From the NCBI GenBank assembly GCA_963723165.1, contig CAVRPP010000002.1, positions 62,001 through 126,000 of the forward strand: a stretch of DNA of 64,000 bases. The letters run 5' to 3'. The number at the start of each line of letters is the position of its first letter. Within the stretch, counting starts at the first letter, position 1. Below the pieces are notes generated by a model. That model ran no database searches and was not told where the DNA came from. It saw only the letters and a program-made list of their open reading frames with translations. Made by a program: the position numbers and the translations under genes. Source of the DNA: UBA4744 sp963723165. GTDB taxonomy: Bacteria; Actinomycetota; Acidimicrobiia; Spongiisociales; UBA4744. Positions 6,981 through 15,960 of this stretch are shown here, piece after piece.

Positions 6981-8415
6981 ATGCCTGAAATCCCAGAGAA
7001 TCTGCTGCGGAGGTCCGCCGAAGCGCGCGCCAAAGCGCTGGGCGTTCCGCTCGAGCAGGTTCTCGCCGAGATGGGACTGACGGGCGACGGCACGTCACCG
7101 ACCGAACCCATCGAGGAGGTGACCTCAGCCGTAGCGAGAGACACCCCCGGCACGACGATTCCCGACGACCTGCAGGATCGGGAAGCCGCCGCTCGCCGGC
7201 GGTCCCTCGGAGTCGATTCGGCACCTGGAACATCAGAAGCGTCTGCAGAACCGACCCCGGCCGCGGAGCCGGAACCCGCCCCGGCACCGGCCCCGGTCGA
7301 AGAGGCGCCCACGGTCGAGAAGCAAGCCCCAACCGAGGATCCGGTTCCGGTTGCTGCCCCGGCTGCTGCCGCTTCTGAGTCGAAGATTCCTGAGGCGCTG
7401 TTGCGTCGTTCGGCTGAGGCGAAGGCCAAGGCGACGGGCCGTCCGGTTGAGGAAGTGCTGGCGGAGATGACCGGCGGCGCTCCCGCTCCTGCCCCGGCAC
7501 CGGCCCCGGTCGAAGAGGCGCCCACGGTCGAGAAGCAAGCCCCAACCGAGGATCCGGTTCCGGTTGCTGCCCCGGCTGCTGCCGCTTCTGAGTCGAAGAT
7601 TCCTGAGGCGCTGTTGCGTCGTTCGGCTGAGGCGAAGGCCAAGGCGACGGGCCGTCCGGTTGAGGAAGTGCTGGCGGAGATGACCGGCGGCGCTCCCGCT
7701 CCTGCCCAGGCACCGGCCCCGGTTGCGGCTCCAGCCGCCGCCGTAGCCGGCTCCGTCCGCTCCGGTCTTGGCTCCTGCCGCCGCGGTTGTCGAAACTCCG
7801 CCGGGAGATACACCTGCACCGGTCCCATCAGCGAGCCGCACTACCACCGTCACGGCGCCACCGGTGGTGCCACCGCCGGGAACACCCGAGGGTGTCCGTC
7901 CGCAGCGCCTTCTCACCGTGGTGCGAGCCAAGTCGATTCAGCAGGTCAAGGCTGAGCCGACCGACAAGGTGAGCGTCTGGCCCCATCTGCTCCTGATCGA
8001 ATTCGTTGCCTTGCTTGCGGTCACGGCGTTCTTGATCGTTCTGAGCGTCATCCTCCAGGCACCCCTTTTGGATCTCGCCAACTTCAACCTGACTCCCAAC
8101 CCATCGAAGGCGCCGTGGTACTTCCTCGGCTTGCAGGAGTTGCTGTCATATTTCGATCCGCAAATCGGGGGAGTCACCGTCCCCGGCATCGTCGGCTTGA
8201 TCGGTCTGATGGCCGTGCCCTATATCGACCGTAATCCGTCGACCAAACCTTCCGACCGGAAGTTCGCCATCATGTTCTTCACGTTCTTCCTCGTTGCTTC
8301 TGCGACGCTGACCATGATCGGCGTCTTGTTCCGGGGACCGGGCTTCAACTTCAGTTATCCGTGGTCGGACGGCATCTGGTTCGACGATCTCAAAGACTGG
8401 ATCTTCTTCGAATGA
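6981..8415 (+). CDS. cytochrome b C-terminal half (subunit IV-like) with repeated N-terminal motifs, frameshifted
   Basis: The C-terminal 190 residues form a subunit IV-like domain: helices E to G, with NLTPNPSKAPWYFLGLQELLSYF, a conserved segment of PetD/QcrB C-termini containing the quinol-site loop. In front is an extension of about 280 residues that normal subunit IV lacks. It contains three near copies of a helical motif (IPExLLRRSAEAxAKA, then G-P-E-VLAEM) at residues 4, ~134 and ~205, plus a degenerate copy. Pro-Ala linkers separate them. Two copies sit in an exact 213-bp tandem duplication. The frame changes by one base near 7745-7765, inside the linker. AAGGAG at 6969-6974 precedes the ATG. 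The extension probably lies on the cytoplasmic side. Confidence 0.8.
7278..7703 (+). repeat. exact 213-bp tandem duplication inside the cytochrome b C-terminal gene
   Basis: Positions 7278-7490 and 7491-7703 read as identical, with a period of 213 nt (71 codons). The third unit diverges at 7708. Each unit encodes one Pro-Ala linker and one IPEALLRRSAEAKAK helical motif. Lack of any third-position difference indicates a recent duplication or ongoing homogenisation. Confidence 0.92.
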
Positions 8416-9296
8416 GCACGCCGCAAATACTCATCGTGTCTATTGGCGCAGTTTGTTTGCTGGCCGCGCTGGCGGCTTTTGCCATTGCCTACCGGCGTGG
8501 TGGAGAGAAGATCACCGACTGGCGGTCGGCTCTCTCAAAGGAAGCGCTGGCGGCCGACGTATCGGAGGCCACTGCTCCGGCGATTTCCCCGTTGCCGACG
8601 GTCGAAACGGAAGCCGAATCTGCCGACGATGAAGTCGAGGTGCCCGACGAGGATCGGGAAGTGGAGGCCGAAGTGCCGGTCGCCGTGGCGGTGGCCGAGG
8701 TCCAACGGGTTGAGGAGATCTCTCCCGAGGAAGCCGGGGTCACCCGCCGCATGTTCTTCAATCGGGCTCTGCTCGCCACGTTTGGCGGATATCTGGGTCT
8801 GATGGGGCTTTCGCTCGCCGCTTTCATGTGGCCAAAGATTTCGGGTGGATTCGGCAGCAAGGTGGACGCCGGCCCGATCGAGGACATACGGGCTCAGGTC
8901 TTCCTTCCCGATGGATCCGTGCAACCGCTGTTCATTCCCGATGCGCGTGCCTACGTCATGCCGTTTGATGAAGCGGCCGGTGTCCAATTCGAAGGCAAGG
9001 GCGTGGTCGCCGGTGGTTTGACCGCTCTCTGGCAGAAGTGCGTGCATCTCGGGTGCCGGGTGCCCTGGTGTGCAACTTCGCAAGGTTTTGAGTGTCCGTG
9101 TCACGGCTCGAAATACAACTTCGTGGGTGAGTACGAAGGTGGGCCTGCGCCCCGCAACCTGGATCGTTTCGTGGTGGAGGTCACCGAAGACGGTCGTTTC
9201 GTCATCGACACAGGTTCGGTCATTCAAACCGCCCGGGCCACCGTCAAGACTGTTCAGTATCCGCAGGGTCCCTCCTGTGTCGCGATCGGGGGATAG
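8412..9296 (+). CDS. Rieske iron-sulfur protein of the cytochrome bc complex
   Basis: The product of 294 residues carries the two Rieske boxes: C210-V-H212-LG-C215 and C228-P-C230-H231-GSKYN. These give the Cys/His ligands of the [2Fe-2S] centre and the disulfide pair. There is one helix at the N-terminus, then an acidic, Pro/Val-rich segment of about 70 residues, then TRRMFFNRALLATFGGYLGL leading into a second helix, a layout seen in long actinobacterial QcrA proteins. The gene overlaps the preceding stop (ATGA at 8412-8415). The iron-sulfur domain should lie outside the membrane and pass electrons to the cytochrome c encoded next. Confidence 0.92.
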   Translation: MSTPQILIVSIGAVCLLAALAAFAIAYRRGGEKITDWRSALSKEALAADVSEATAPAISPLPTVETEAESADDEVEVPDEDREVEAEVPVAVAVAEVQRVEEISPEEAGVTRRMFFNRALLATFGGYLGLMGLSLAAFMWPKISGGFGSKVDAGPIEDIRAQVFLPDGSVQPLFIPDARAYVMPFDEAAGVQFEGKGVVAGGLTALWQKCVHLGCRVPWCATSQGFECPCHGSKYNFVGEYEGGPAPRNLDRFVVEVTEDGRFVIDTGSVIQTARATVKTVQYPQGPSCVAIGG

Positions 9297-10740
9297 GTGG
9301 AGAGCAGCACCATCGTCATCACGGTTGCGGCGCTGGCCGCCATCGCCTGGCTGGCCTTCCTCGTAGCGAACAGCATGCGAGGGCGCGGGAAGGAAGAGAT
9401 ACCTCCCAACCTGGCGCCGGGGATCACCGACGACCGGCTCGAGTCCAAACGATTGGACAAGACCCTGGCTTCGGCGGTCGTGCTCTCCGGGATCCTGGCC
9501 CTCTCGCTTGCCGATCTATTTCGTCGGCGAGCAAAGCCGCCAGGATGGATTCGTCGAGGAGTTCGACGAGGTGGCCCTCGAGCGCGGCGCCCATCTCTAT
9601 GAAGAGTTCCAATGCGGCTTTTGCCACGGTGCGGACGGCGGCGGGGGCGCAGCCAGCTACGTGGAGAAGCGAAGCGGGATCAGTGTTCGCTGGTCGGCGC
9701 CGGCCATCAACACGGTCTTCTATCGCTACACACCCGAAGAGGTTCGCTACTGGCTCGTTTACGGCCGTGCCAATTCACCGATGCCCGCCTGGGGCCTCGA
9801 CGGTGGCGGCCCTCTCAACGACCAGCAAATCGACGAGGTGATGGAATACCTCCAATCAGAAGATTTCATCCTTCCTCAGGACGGCGCCCTGGTCCTCATC
9901 GAGCCGTCGGTGAACGAGGCTCTGTCGCGCCTCGATACGGCGGACACGGTGATGGCGGACGCAATTGACGAACAGGACGCTCTCATCGCGTCGATTGAAG
10001 CGGCACCCGCTCAGCTTGGGCCTGCGAAATCGCTGGCCGGGCGGGCCAGGGACTCGCTCGACGGGGCGGCAGATGGCATCGATGTCGACGGAGACGGTCT
10101 CGCCGATCGCGTCGAACAAGAGTTGACTGCCGTCTTGGCGGAAGCCGGTGACGTCCTGGGCGATCCGGCGTTGATCGTGACGCTCAATCCGGAACAAGCT
10201 CAGACCGGGGCAGGCGAGGATGACCTGGTCCTGGCTCGCCGGTCGGTGACGGCCCTGGAATCGGCGGCCACCAAGCTGCAGGTGACCGTCGACAACCAGG
10301 AGAAGCTCCTCACACAAGCCCGCGATGGATTGGCCTTCCTCGAGCAGGCGCAACAGGACAGGAAGTGGGCAATCGACATACCGGCGGTAGCCGACGCAAC
10401 CTTCGGAGGGGATGTGGATACGGCCGGCCGGGCGGTCGGCCTCTACAACGCCTACTGCGCCCGCTGTCACACTGCCGGCTACTCGGCAGGCGTTGCACTG
10501 ACCCAGCCCGTTGGTTCTGGAGCTCTGGGGCCGGCGCTCTGGGACGGTCGCCCCAACGTGCAATTCCTCACCGTTGCGGACATGGTCACGTTCCTCACCA
10601 AGGGCTCCGAGAACGGAGTTCCGTACGGGGTCAACGGGGTTGGATCAGGCCGGATGCCCGCCTTCGGGCCGGTGTTGTCGATGGAAGACCTTGAATTGAT
10701 CGTTCAGTATCTGCGTGGCGACACGTTGACGGGGGACTGA
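9297..10740 (+). CDS. membrane-anchored two-haem cytochrome c with central EF-hand-like segment, frameshifted
   Basis: The joined protein of about 480 residues has two N-terminal membrane helices, a first haem site CGFCH and a C-terminal haem site CARCH followed by a methionine-containing GVGSGRMPAFG loop. Between them lie about 200 residues with a DVDGDGLADRVEQEL segment, which matches a calcium loop of the EF-hand/dockerin type, and a predicted coiled coil. The frame shifts by one base at about 9505-9512 (ALSL to PIYF). The gene starts with GTG directly after the Rieske stop. It most likely accepts electrons from the Rieske centre and passes them to an oxidase or nitrate-linked cytochrome. 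Confidence 0.82.
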
Positions 10741-10741
10741 C

Positions 10742-11101
10742 ATGCGGGAGCTTTTCAGAGAGATTCTTTCGGCCAACCTGGCGGTGACGGGCGTATTGCT
10801 GACGTTGGCTTCCATCGTCGTCTTCTTCGGTTCGGTCTACTTGTTGAACTGGACCAACCTCGGCAGGAAACTGGGATTCCTGGTTGTCGGTGCAGCCACC
10901 TTCGGCTGGACGTCGATCAACAGCCTGCTCTTCGTCCTGTACGCCCCCCGCGGACCACGGCCCGCTGACTTCGAGGATCTCAATGCCTTCGAGATTCGTA
11001 TCATCCCGCTCACGTTCATGCTGGCATCGCTGATCTTGTTCGCGATGTTCTTGACTGCTCTCAACCGGTTCGAGGAGGAGCAGGAACGGGAGAGGGTCTA
11101 G
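10742..11101 (+). CDS. small three-helix membrane protein of the cytochrome bc cluster
   Basis: The product of 119 residues has three predicted helices and a charged C-terminal tail (NRFEEEQERERV). It starts one base after the cytochrome c stop and is the last gene of the cluster, so it is probably a structural subunit. No cofactor motif is visible and I do not recognise the family. Its TAG stop shares the palindrome CTAG with the stop of the convergent rex gene. Confidence 0.7.
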   Translation: MRELFREILSANLAVTGVLLTLASIVVFFGSVYLLNWTNLGRKLGFLVVGAATFGWTSINSLLFVLYAPRGPRPADFEDLNAFEIRIIPLTFMLASLILFAMFLTALNRFEEEQERERV

Positions 11102-11733
11102 ACCTCTGCGAGGGCCCGCTGGACGTAGTACCCGAGAATCTGGAGTTCTGTCGATAGGTCGACCCGGCGTATCTCTACGTCGGGCGACACTCGCAGCACC
11201 ATCGGAGCGAAGTTCAGGATCGATTTGAAACCTGCCGCGGCCAGCTGTTCGGCTACCTGCTGGGCGGCCGGCACCGGGGTGGCGATGATGCCGATCTCTA
11301 CTCCGAGCTCTTTGGCGTCGGAGGGCAGGCTTTCCATGGAGCCGACCGTGAGCTCCCCGACGACCGTGCCTATGACATCGGGATCGCTGTCGTAGATGGC
11401 GACCACCGAGAAGCCGCTCGGGCCGAAACCCCCGTACTTGGCGAGCGCCGATCCGAGATTGCCGGCCCCGACAATGATCACCGGCCAGATTCTGGTCAAC
11501 CCCAATTCCCGCCGGATCTGGAAGCGGAGGTGCTCGACGTTGTAGCCGACGCCCCGCACACCGTAGGTGCCGAGAAACGAGAGGTCTTTGCGAACTTTGG
11601 CAGAGTTCTCCTTGATGAGTTCGGCCAGTTCCTTCGAAGAAACGGTCGTTTGCTCGGCGGGGATGCTGTCCATAGCTCGCAAATACAGCGGGAGCCGGTT
11701 GACGGTTGCTCGGGGGATACGCGTTAATTTCAC
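11098..11733 (-). CDS. rex: redox-sensing transcriptional repressor Rex
   Basis: The product of 211 residues has the N-terminal winged helix of Rex (KLTRIPRATVNRLPLYLRAM, then TVSSKELAELIKENSAKVRKDLSFLG). It also has the NAD(H)-binding Rossmann fold with VGAGNLGSAL and IATPVPAAQQVAEQL. Rex represses respiratory and fermentative genes and leaves DNA when NADH rises. The start is GTG at 11733, with an in-frame GTG at 11742 as alternative; TATATC lies about 10 nt upstream. The gene converges on the cytochrome bc cluster, and nearby respiratory genes are natural targets. I did not find a clear Rex operator (TTGTGAnnnnnnTCACAA) in the window. Confidence 0.92.
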   Translation of the reverse strand: MKLTRIPRATVNRLPLYLRAMDSIPAEQTTVSSKELAELIKENSAKVRKDLSFLGTYGVRGVGYNVEHLRFQIRRELGLTRIWPVIIVGAGNLGSALAKYGGFGPSGFSVVAIYDSDPDVIGTVVGELTVGSMESLPSDAKELGVEIGIIATPVPAAQQVAEQLAAAGFKSILNFAPMVLRVSPDVEIRRVDLSTELQILGYYVQRALAEV

Positions 11734-11833
11734 AAAGGGCACGATATACCAACGGGACGGAACGCCAAAAACGAGGAAGTCCGGCTGCGGGTTGCAGCCC
11801 CGATATGTTGGTGCTTCGCTCTGGCTTGTGTAT

Positions 11834-11849
11834 ATACCCCAGGGGGTAT
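11834..11849. promoter_or_regulatory. CsoR/CstR-like operator upstream of the rhodanese gene
   Basis: ATACCCC-AG-GGGGTAT is a perfect inverted repeat with a 2-nt spacer, 33 nt before the ATG at 11883. CsoR-family repressors that sense copper or persulfide bind such GC-centred dyads, and CstR sites often control rhodanese genes. No repressor gene of this family is in the window. Confidence 0.5.
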
Positions 11850-11882
11850 CATGCACAGCAGCATGTGAAAGGACGATCAACC

Positions 11883-12299
11883 ATGAAGCGCATCTCCCGG
11901 GCCCTGGCCCTCTCCCTGGTGCTGCTGACCGTGGCAGGCGGGTGCAGCTCCGCCACCACCGTCGACCAGCAGATCACGACGGTTTCACCCACCGAAGCGG
12001 CCGGCATCATCGAACAGAATGCCGGCAGTCAGGATTTCGTGCTGCTCGACATCCGTACCCCGGAGGAATACGGCGCCGGGAAGATCGAAGGGTCCGTCAA
12101 CATCGATTTCTACGACTCCGACTTTCGGGAGCAACTCGATGCGCTGGACAAGGAAACGCATTACGTCGTGTACTGCAACAGCGGAAACCGGAGCGGGCAG
12201 TCGCTGCCAATCTTCGAGGACCTTGGCTTCGTTCAGGTCGAGAACGTCGCCACCGGCATAGCCGGCTGGTACGAAGACGGGTATCCGGTGGTTCCGTAG
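11883..12299 (+). CDS. rhodanese-like lipoprotein
   Basis: The product of 138 residues has a lipoprotein signal ending in VAGGC, so it is probably tethered outside the membrane. The rest is a single rhodanese domain. It has the LLDIRTPEEYGAGKIEGSVNIDF segment and the catalytic loop CNSGNRS with the active cysteine. The reaction would be sulfur transfer through a cysteine persulfide. AAAGGA precedes the ATG. The CsoR/CstR-like dyad upstream fits induction by sulfide, persulfide or copper. The gene stands alone between rex and the flavoprotein gene. Confidence 0.85.
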   Translation: MKRISRALALSLVLLTVAGGCSSATTVDQQITTVSPTEAAGIIEQNAGSQDFVLLDIRTPEEYGAGKIEGSVNIDFYDSDFREQLDALDKETHYVVYCNSGNRSGQSLPIFEDLGFVQVENVATGIAGWYEDGYPVVP

Positions 12300-12381
12300 G
12301 GGCGAGCAGAGCTCGCAGTCTTCCAGTTGGGGATGTCACCGGTCATGTGCCATTTTCCGACTCCCACTAATCTTTTGACTC

Positions 12382-13619
12382 ATGTCCTCTTCACCCGACG
12401 TTGTTGTTGTTGGCGCTGGTCCGGCCGGGTCGGCAGCTGCGTTCTGGCTGGCCCGGCAAGGGCATTCCGTCACGGTCGTCGAAAAGAAGAGCTTCCCGCG
12501 GGAAAAGACCTGCGGTGACGGGCTCACGCCCCGGTCTATCTATCAGCTGACCGAGATGGGGTTCGATTTCGACGTCGGGGAGTTCCACAAAGTCACCGGG
12601 TTGCGCTCCTACGCCGGCGACGACCTCATGATCGAACTCGCCTGGCCCGATCACTCGATTTATCCGAACTGGGGCGGCATCATCCGCCGCATGGACCTCG
12701 ACGGTCAGGTGGCAGCGCTGGCCGAGAAACAAGGCGCCATCGTGCGTCAGAGCACCGAGGCGTCCCCGGTGCTCGAGTCGGGTCGGCTGACCGGGGTCAA
12801 TCTGTCCTCGAACGGCGAGCAAGAGACCCTGCATCCCAAAGTGGTGGTCGTTGCCGACGGGTCCATGACCCGTTTCGGACGGGCGATGGGGACGCACCGC
12901 CGCCGTGACTATCCGATGGGGATGGCCGCCAGGGGTTACTTCTCGAGCCCCCGCTCGGACGATTCGTTCATGGAAAGTCAGTTGGACATCCGCGACGCCA
13001 ACGGAGACTCGATGCCGGGTTACGGATGGGTCTTTCCGCTGGGCGACGGGACGGTGAATGTGGGGGTGGGTTTGCTGTCCACCTTCCGGCAGTGGAAATC
13101 GATCAACACCACCGACATGATGGCCGCCTACGTGGACAGCGCTCCAGCATATTGGGGACTATCTCCCGAGACGGCACTCTCCAAGCCGCGGGCGGGAAAC
13201 TGTCGATGGCTCTTTCCGTCGGGCCGTTCGCCGGATCGAACTGGGTCCTCGTCGGCGATGCAGTCGGTGCGATCAACCCGTGGAACGGCGAAGGCATCGC
13301 CTACGCCTACGAAACGGGCAGGATGGCCGCCGATCACGTCCATCAGGCGCTGGCCGCCGACGACCTCGGCTTGCTGCAGCGGTACCCGCAGGATCTCGAA
13401 GACACGTACGGGCTGTATTACCGCATGGCTCGCATCTTCGTGAAGGCGATCGGTCACCCACAGGTCATGTGGACCCTGGCTCACGTCGGCCTGCGCTCCA
13501 AGCCTCTGATGGAATGGGTTCTGAAGGTGATGTCGAACCTGCTGGAGCCCGAGGATCAACACACCGGTGAACGGGCCTACCGCATGCTCGAGCGCATGGT
13601 GCGGATGCTGCCCGGGTAG
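12382..13619 (+). CDS. geranylgeranyl reductase family FAD-dependent oxidoreductase, frameshifted
   Basis: The joined protein of about 412 residues begins with an FAD-binding GAGPAGSAAAFWLARQGH motif. It continues with REKTCGDGLTPRS, a PxxYxWxF-like GYGWVFPLGDGTVNVGVG region, and WVLVGDAVGAINPWNGEGIAYAYETG near the second FAD contact. This family saturates isoprenoid chains, for instance in menaquinone or membrane lipids, which would fit a respiratory setting. One base is missing near 13185-13200: the frame ending in SKPRAG continues as GKLSMALSVGP. The ATG lies 8 nt after TAATCT, a leaderless layout. The substrate is inferred from the family only. Confidence 0.85.
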
Positions 13620-13649
13620 GGCGCTGGCCGTCTGCATTCCCCCGAGGGT

Positions 13650-14529
13650 CTATCCCAACCGTTCCAGCGCTTCCCCGACGAAGGCTTGCACCCTGGCGCG
13701 AACGGTCGGGGTGTCCAGGTCGGGCAGGCCGAGCGATCGCCACGGCGGGTAGACCGCTACGTCCGGGAGCCACTCGACCGCAGCAACCAGATCCCAGGAC
13801 GGATCATATGCTCGCCCGGTGAAGGTCTCATACCTGGCGGTGAAGGCTCCTGGCGGCCGCAGTTCCGGACATGGCAGCCAGGTTGAGCCGACAGTGCGCA
13901 ACGTCTATGAAGATAGGTCCCACACAGGCGTTTACCCAGTCGATGACGCCCGCGACGGTCCCCTCCCACCAGAGGACATTGGTCGGATGGAAGTCCCTGT
14001 GGATGAACCCGATGGGCGACGGAGGGAGCTCTCTGCGGACCCTCTCGATCACTTCTTCCCACAGTTCCGGTTCTGTCGACCACTCCGGGACCGTCAGCAG
14101 CTCGAGGTCTTGCCAAACTCGATAGGACCATGGGAACGGACTCACCTCGAACGTATGGATTGCGACGAGGGCGTCAGCCAGGCCGTCGAGCCACACCTCC
14201 GGGTCCGGCGGGTCGACGATCATCGAGCCGGGCAGCTCCGTCATCAGTACTGCCGGCACGCCTGCTTCCGAACCGGTCTCATCGACGCCCAGCAGCCGCG
14301 GCGTTGGAACGGGCGACGGCGCCATGGCGGCCAAAGCTGCCGCCTCGTGCTCGGCCAGGTCCGGTTCGGCGGCCAACCATTCCTCGTTGGTGAAGAGCCG
14401 CAGCACCACAGCCGGTCCTCCGGTTACGCCGACTTTGTAGACCTCAGAGGAGGTGGCTCCGGTCATCGGTTCGTGGTCCAGCACCGTCCTCCCCAGAACT
14501 CCTTCCACCCACTCCAGTGGGCGTTTCAA
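13650..14529 (-). CDS. aminoglycoside phosphotransferase family protein, frameshifted
   Basis: The joined protein of about 292 residues is an APH/choline-kinase-like kinase. It has the Brenner motif FIHRDFHPTNVLW, the metal-binding VIDWVNA (DxD-type region) and an N-terminal SSEVYKVGV strand in place of a classical P-loop. One extra base near 13850 moves the frame from NLAAMSGTAAA to AFTARYETFTGRAYDPSWDL, which restores the usual C-terminal helices. The start is probably TTG at 14529, overlapping the upstream GNAT stop (TTGA), so the two are coupled. The substrate is unknown; sugar, amino alcohol or drug are all possible. Last gene of a four-gene minus-strand operon. Confidence 0.75.
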
Positions 14530-15302
14530 TTCGAACGTCCCTGCGCCTCGACGGGGGCCACCCGGTACCAGTACCGGTAAGCCACCCTGAACCCGAGCCG
14601 ATCGTAGAGGCGGCAGGCCGCCTCGTTGGAGGGAACCACCTGCAGGTAGGCACGGGCGGCCCCGTTGCGAGCGCCCCAGGCCAGCAGTGCCTGGGTGATA
14701 GCTCTGCCCAACCCGCGCCGGCGTTGATCCTGGCGGGTGAAGACATCGAACAAACCGACGGAGCCGCTCTCGACGACGGCCCGCCCGATCGCCACGGGCA
14801 TCTCCTCGTGGTGAACGGCCGCAAAAGCGCTGGCGGCAGGTAGCCGCGCAAACAGCCGGCCGACCTGGGAGAGGTGGTCGGCAACTGTGGCTTGGTAAGC
14901 GGCGAGCATTGCCAGCCACCAATCGGGGACCGGGCCTTCTGCGATTTCGACGCCATCCGGAACAGAGGCACTTCTGTCCAGTTCTCGAACTTGAACACTC
15001 ACCCCTTCATCCCTCAACGTGTAGCCGCGTTCCTCGAGGATCGATTCCAAGCGCGGGGGCTGTGCACCCGGCGTCAGGCGGATCATCGGCGTCAGGGCGC
15101 GTGACTGAAACCATGCCTCTGTATGGAGGATCTTCTCAATGGTCTCCAGCCTCCCCGGATAGAGTGGAGCGGCCGAGTTGGCCCGACCGGTGTACCCGCC
15201 GGCAGCCCGGAGGACCCAGCCGTCGTAACGTTCCGATTCGAGGGCGGGTAGGGCGTTCATCGCCTTCTCCTCGAGTTCCCGGATCTCCTCGCCCGGGGTC
15301 AC
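14526..15302 (-). CDS. GNAT family N-acetyltransferase (two-domain)
   Basis: The product of 258 residues ends in a typical GNAT domain. QDQRRRGLGRAITQALLAWG is the acetyl-CoA pyrophosphate loop, and NEAACRLYDRLGFRVAYRYWYRV is the conserved last helix and strand. The N-terminal 120 residues (ERYDGWVLRAAGGYTGRANS) resemble the first half of tandem-type GNATs that acetylate small molecules. The gene starts with GTG at 15302, sharing a base with the nicotinamidase stop, and overlaps the phosphotransferase start. The acceptor is unknown. Confidence 0.83.
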   Translation of the reverse strand: MTPGEEIRELEEKAMNALPALESERYDGWVLRAAGGYTGRANSAAPLYPGRLETIEKILHTEAWFQSRALTPMIRLTPGAQPPRLESILEERGYTLRDEGVSVQVRELDRSASVPDGVEIAEGPVPDWWLAMLAAYQATVADHLSQVGRLFARLPAASAFAAVHHEEMPVAIGRAVVESGSVGLFDVFTRQDQRRRGLGRAITQALLAWGARNGAARAYLQVVPSNEAACRLYDRLGFRVAYRYWYRVAPVEAQGRSN

Positions 15303-15895
15303 TACAGCGCGACTCCCCCGGCGGCCACAACCTCGTCGATGGCCCTGAGTCCGTCTCCAGGTTCGAGATCGACCGGCCTGATTGCCCTGGTGATCAACTG
15401 TACCTCGAATCCCCTGGCGAGGCCGTCGAGGGCGGTCGATTTGACGCAATAGTCGGTGGCCAGCCCGGCTACGACCAGGCGGTTTATCCGCCGATCACGA
15501 AGCAGACTCTCCAGGTTTGTAGAGATGATCTCGTCGGTTTCCGGATCGCGCATCGAGAAACCGGAGTAGCCATCCTCGCCTTCTGACCCCTTCTTCACCT
15601 CGGGTCCGTCGACCAGCAGATCGGGGTGGAACTGCGAGCCCCACGTATCCATCACGCAGTGCACGGGCCACACGCCGCCATCTTTGGCGAAGTGCGGGGT
15701 GCTGTCAGGATGCCAATCGCGGGTATAGACGACGAACCCTCCCGCTGCCAGGGCGCGGGCAATCTCGGCGTTGACGAGAGCGACGATGTGCTCGCCGCCC
15801 TTGACGTACAGGCTGCCCGCCGGGTCGGCGAAGTCATTCTGGACGTCGACGACGATGAGCGCCGTCTGCTGGTCATAGGTGACGTTGATGTCCAT
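15302..15895 (-). CDS. nicotinamidase / isochorismatase family hydrolase
   Basis: The product of 197 residues has the nicotinamidase catalytic set: Asp in LIVVDVQNDFADPAGSLYV, a metal-site segment TRDWHPDSTPHF, and the nucleophile region VAGLATDYCVKSTALDG with the active cysteine. It converts nicotinamide to nicotinate for NAD salvage. SEGEDGYSGF with the PVHC segment also matches PncA. The ATG at 15895 lies 6 nt after TACGAT (15907-15902), which suggests a leaderless start. The gene follows an amidohydrolase gene and overlaps the GNAT gene, in a run of salvage or detoxification enzymes. Confidence 0.9.
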   Translation of the reverse strand: MDINVTYDQQTALIVVDVQNDFADPAGSLYVKGGEHIVALVNAEIARALAAGGFVVYTRDWHPDSTPHFAKDGGVWPVHCVMDTWGSQFHPDLLVDGPEVKKGSEGEDGYSGFSMRDPETDEIISTNLESLLRDRRINRLVVAGLATDYCVKSTALDGLARGFEVQLITRAIRPVDLEPGDGLRAIDEVVAAGGVAL

Positions 15896-15960
15896 GGTTC
15901 CATCGTACGCCGGTCCGCTTTGGCGGGCGGCGGGGCATCTGCCCAACCGCCGGTGCAACG

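Noticed and set aside
5606..7828. Very long minus-strand open frame (740 codons) across the ferredoxin and cytochrome b genes
   Set aside because: It is antisense to clear respiratory genes and low in stops because of GC-rich codon bias. Its translation is low-complexity Gly/Ala/Ser with no start site or domain.
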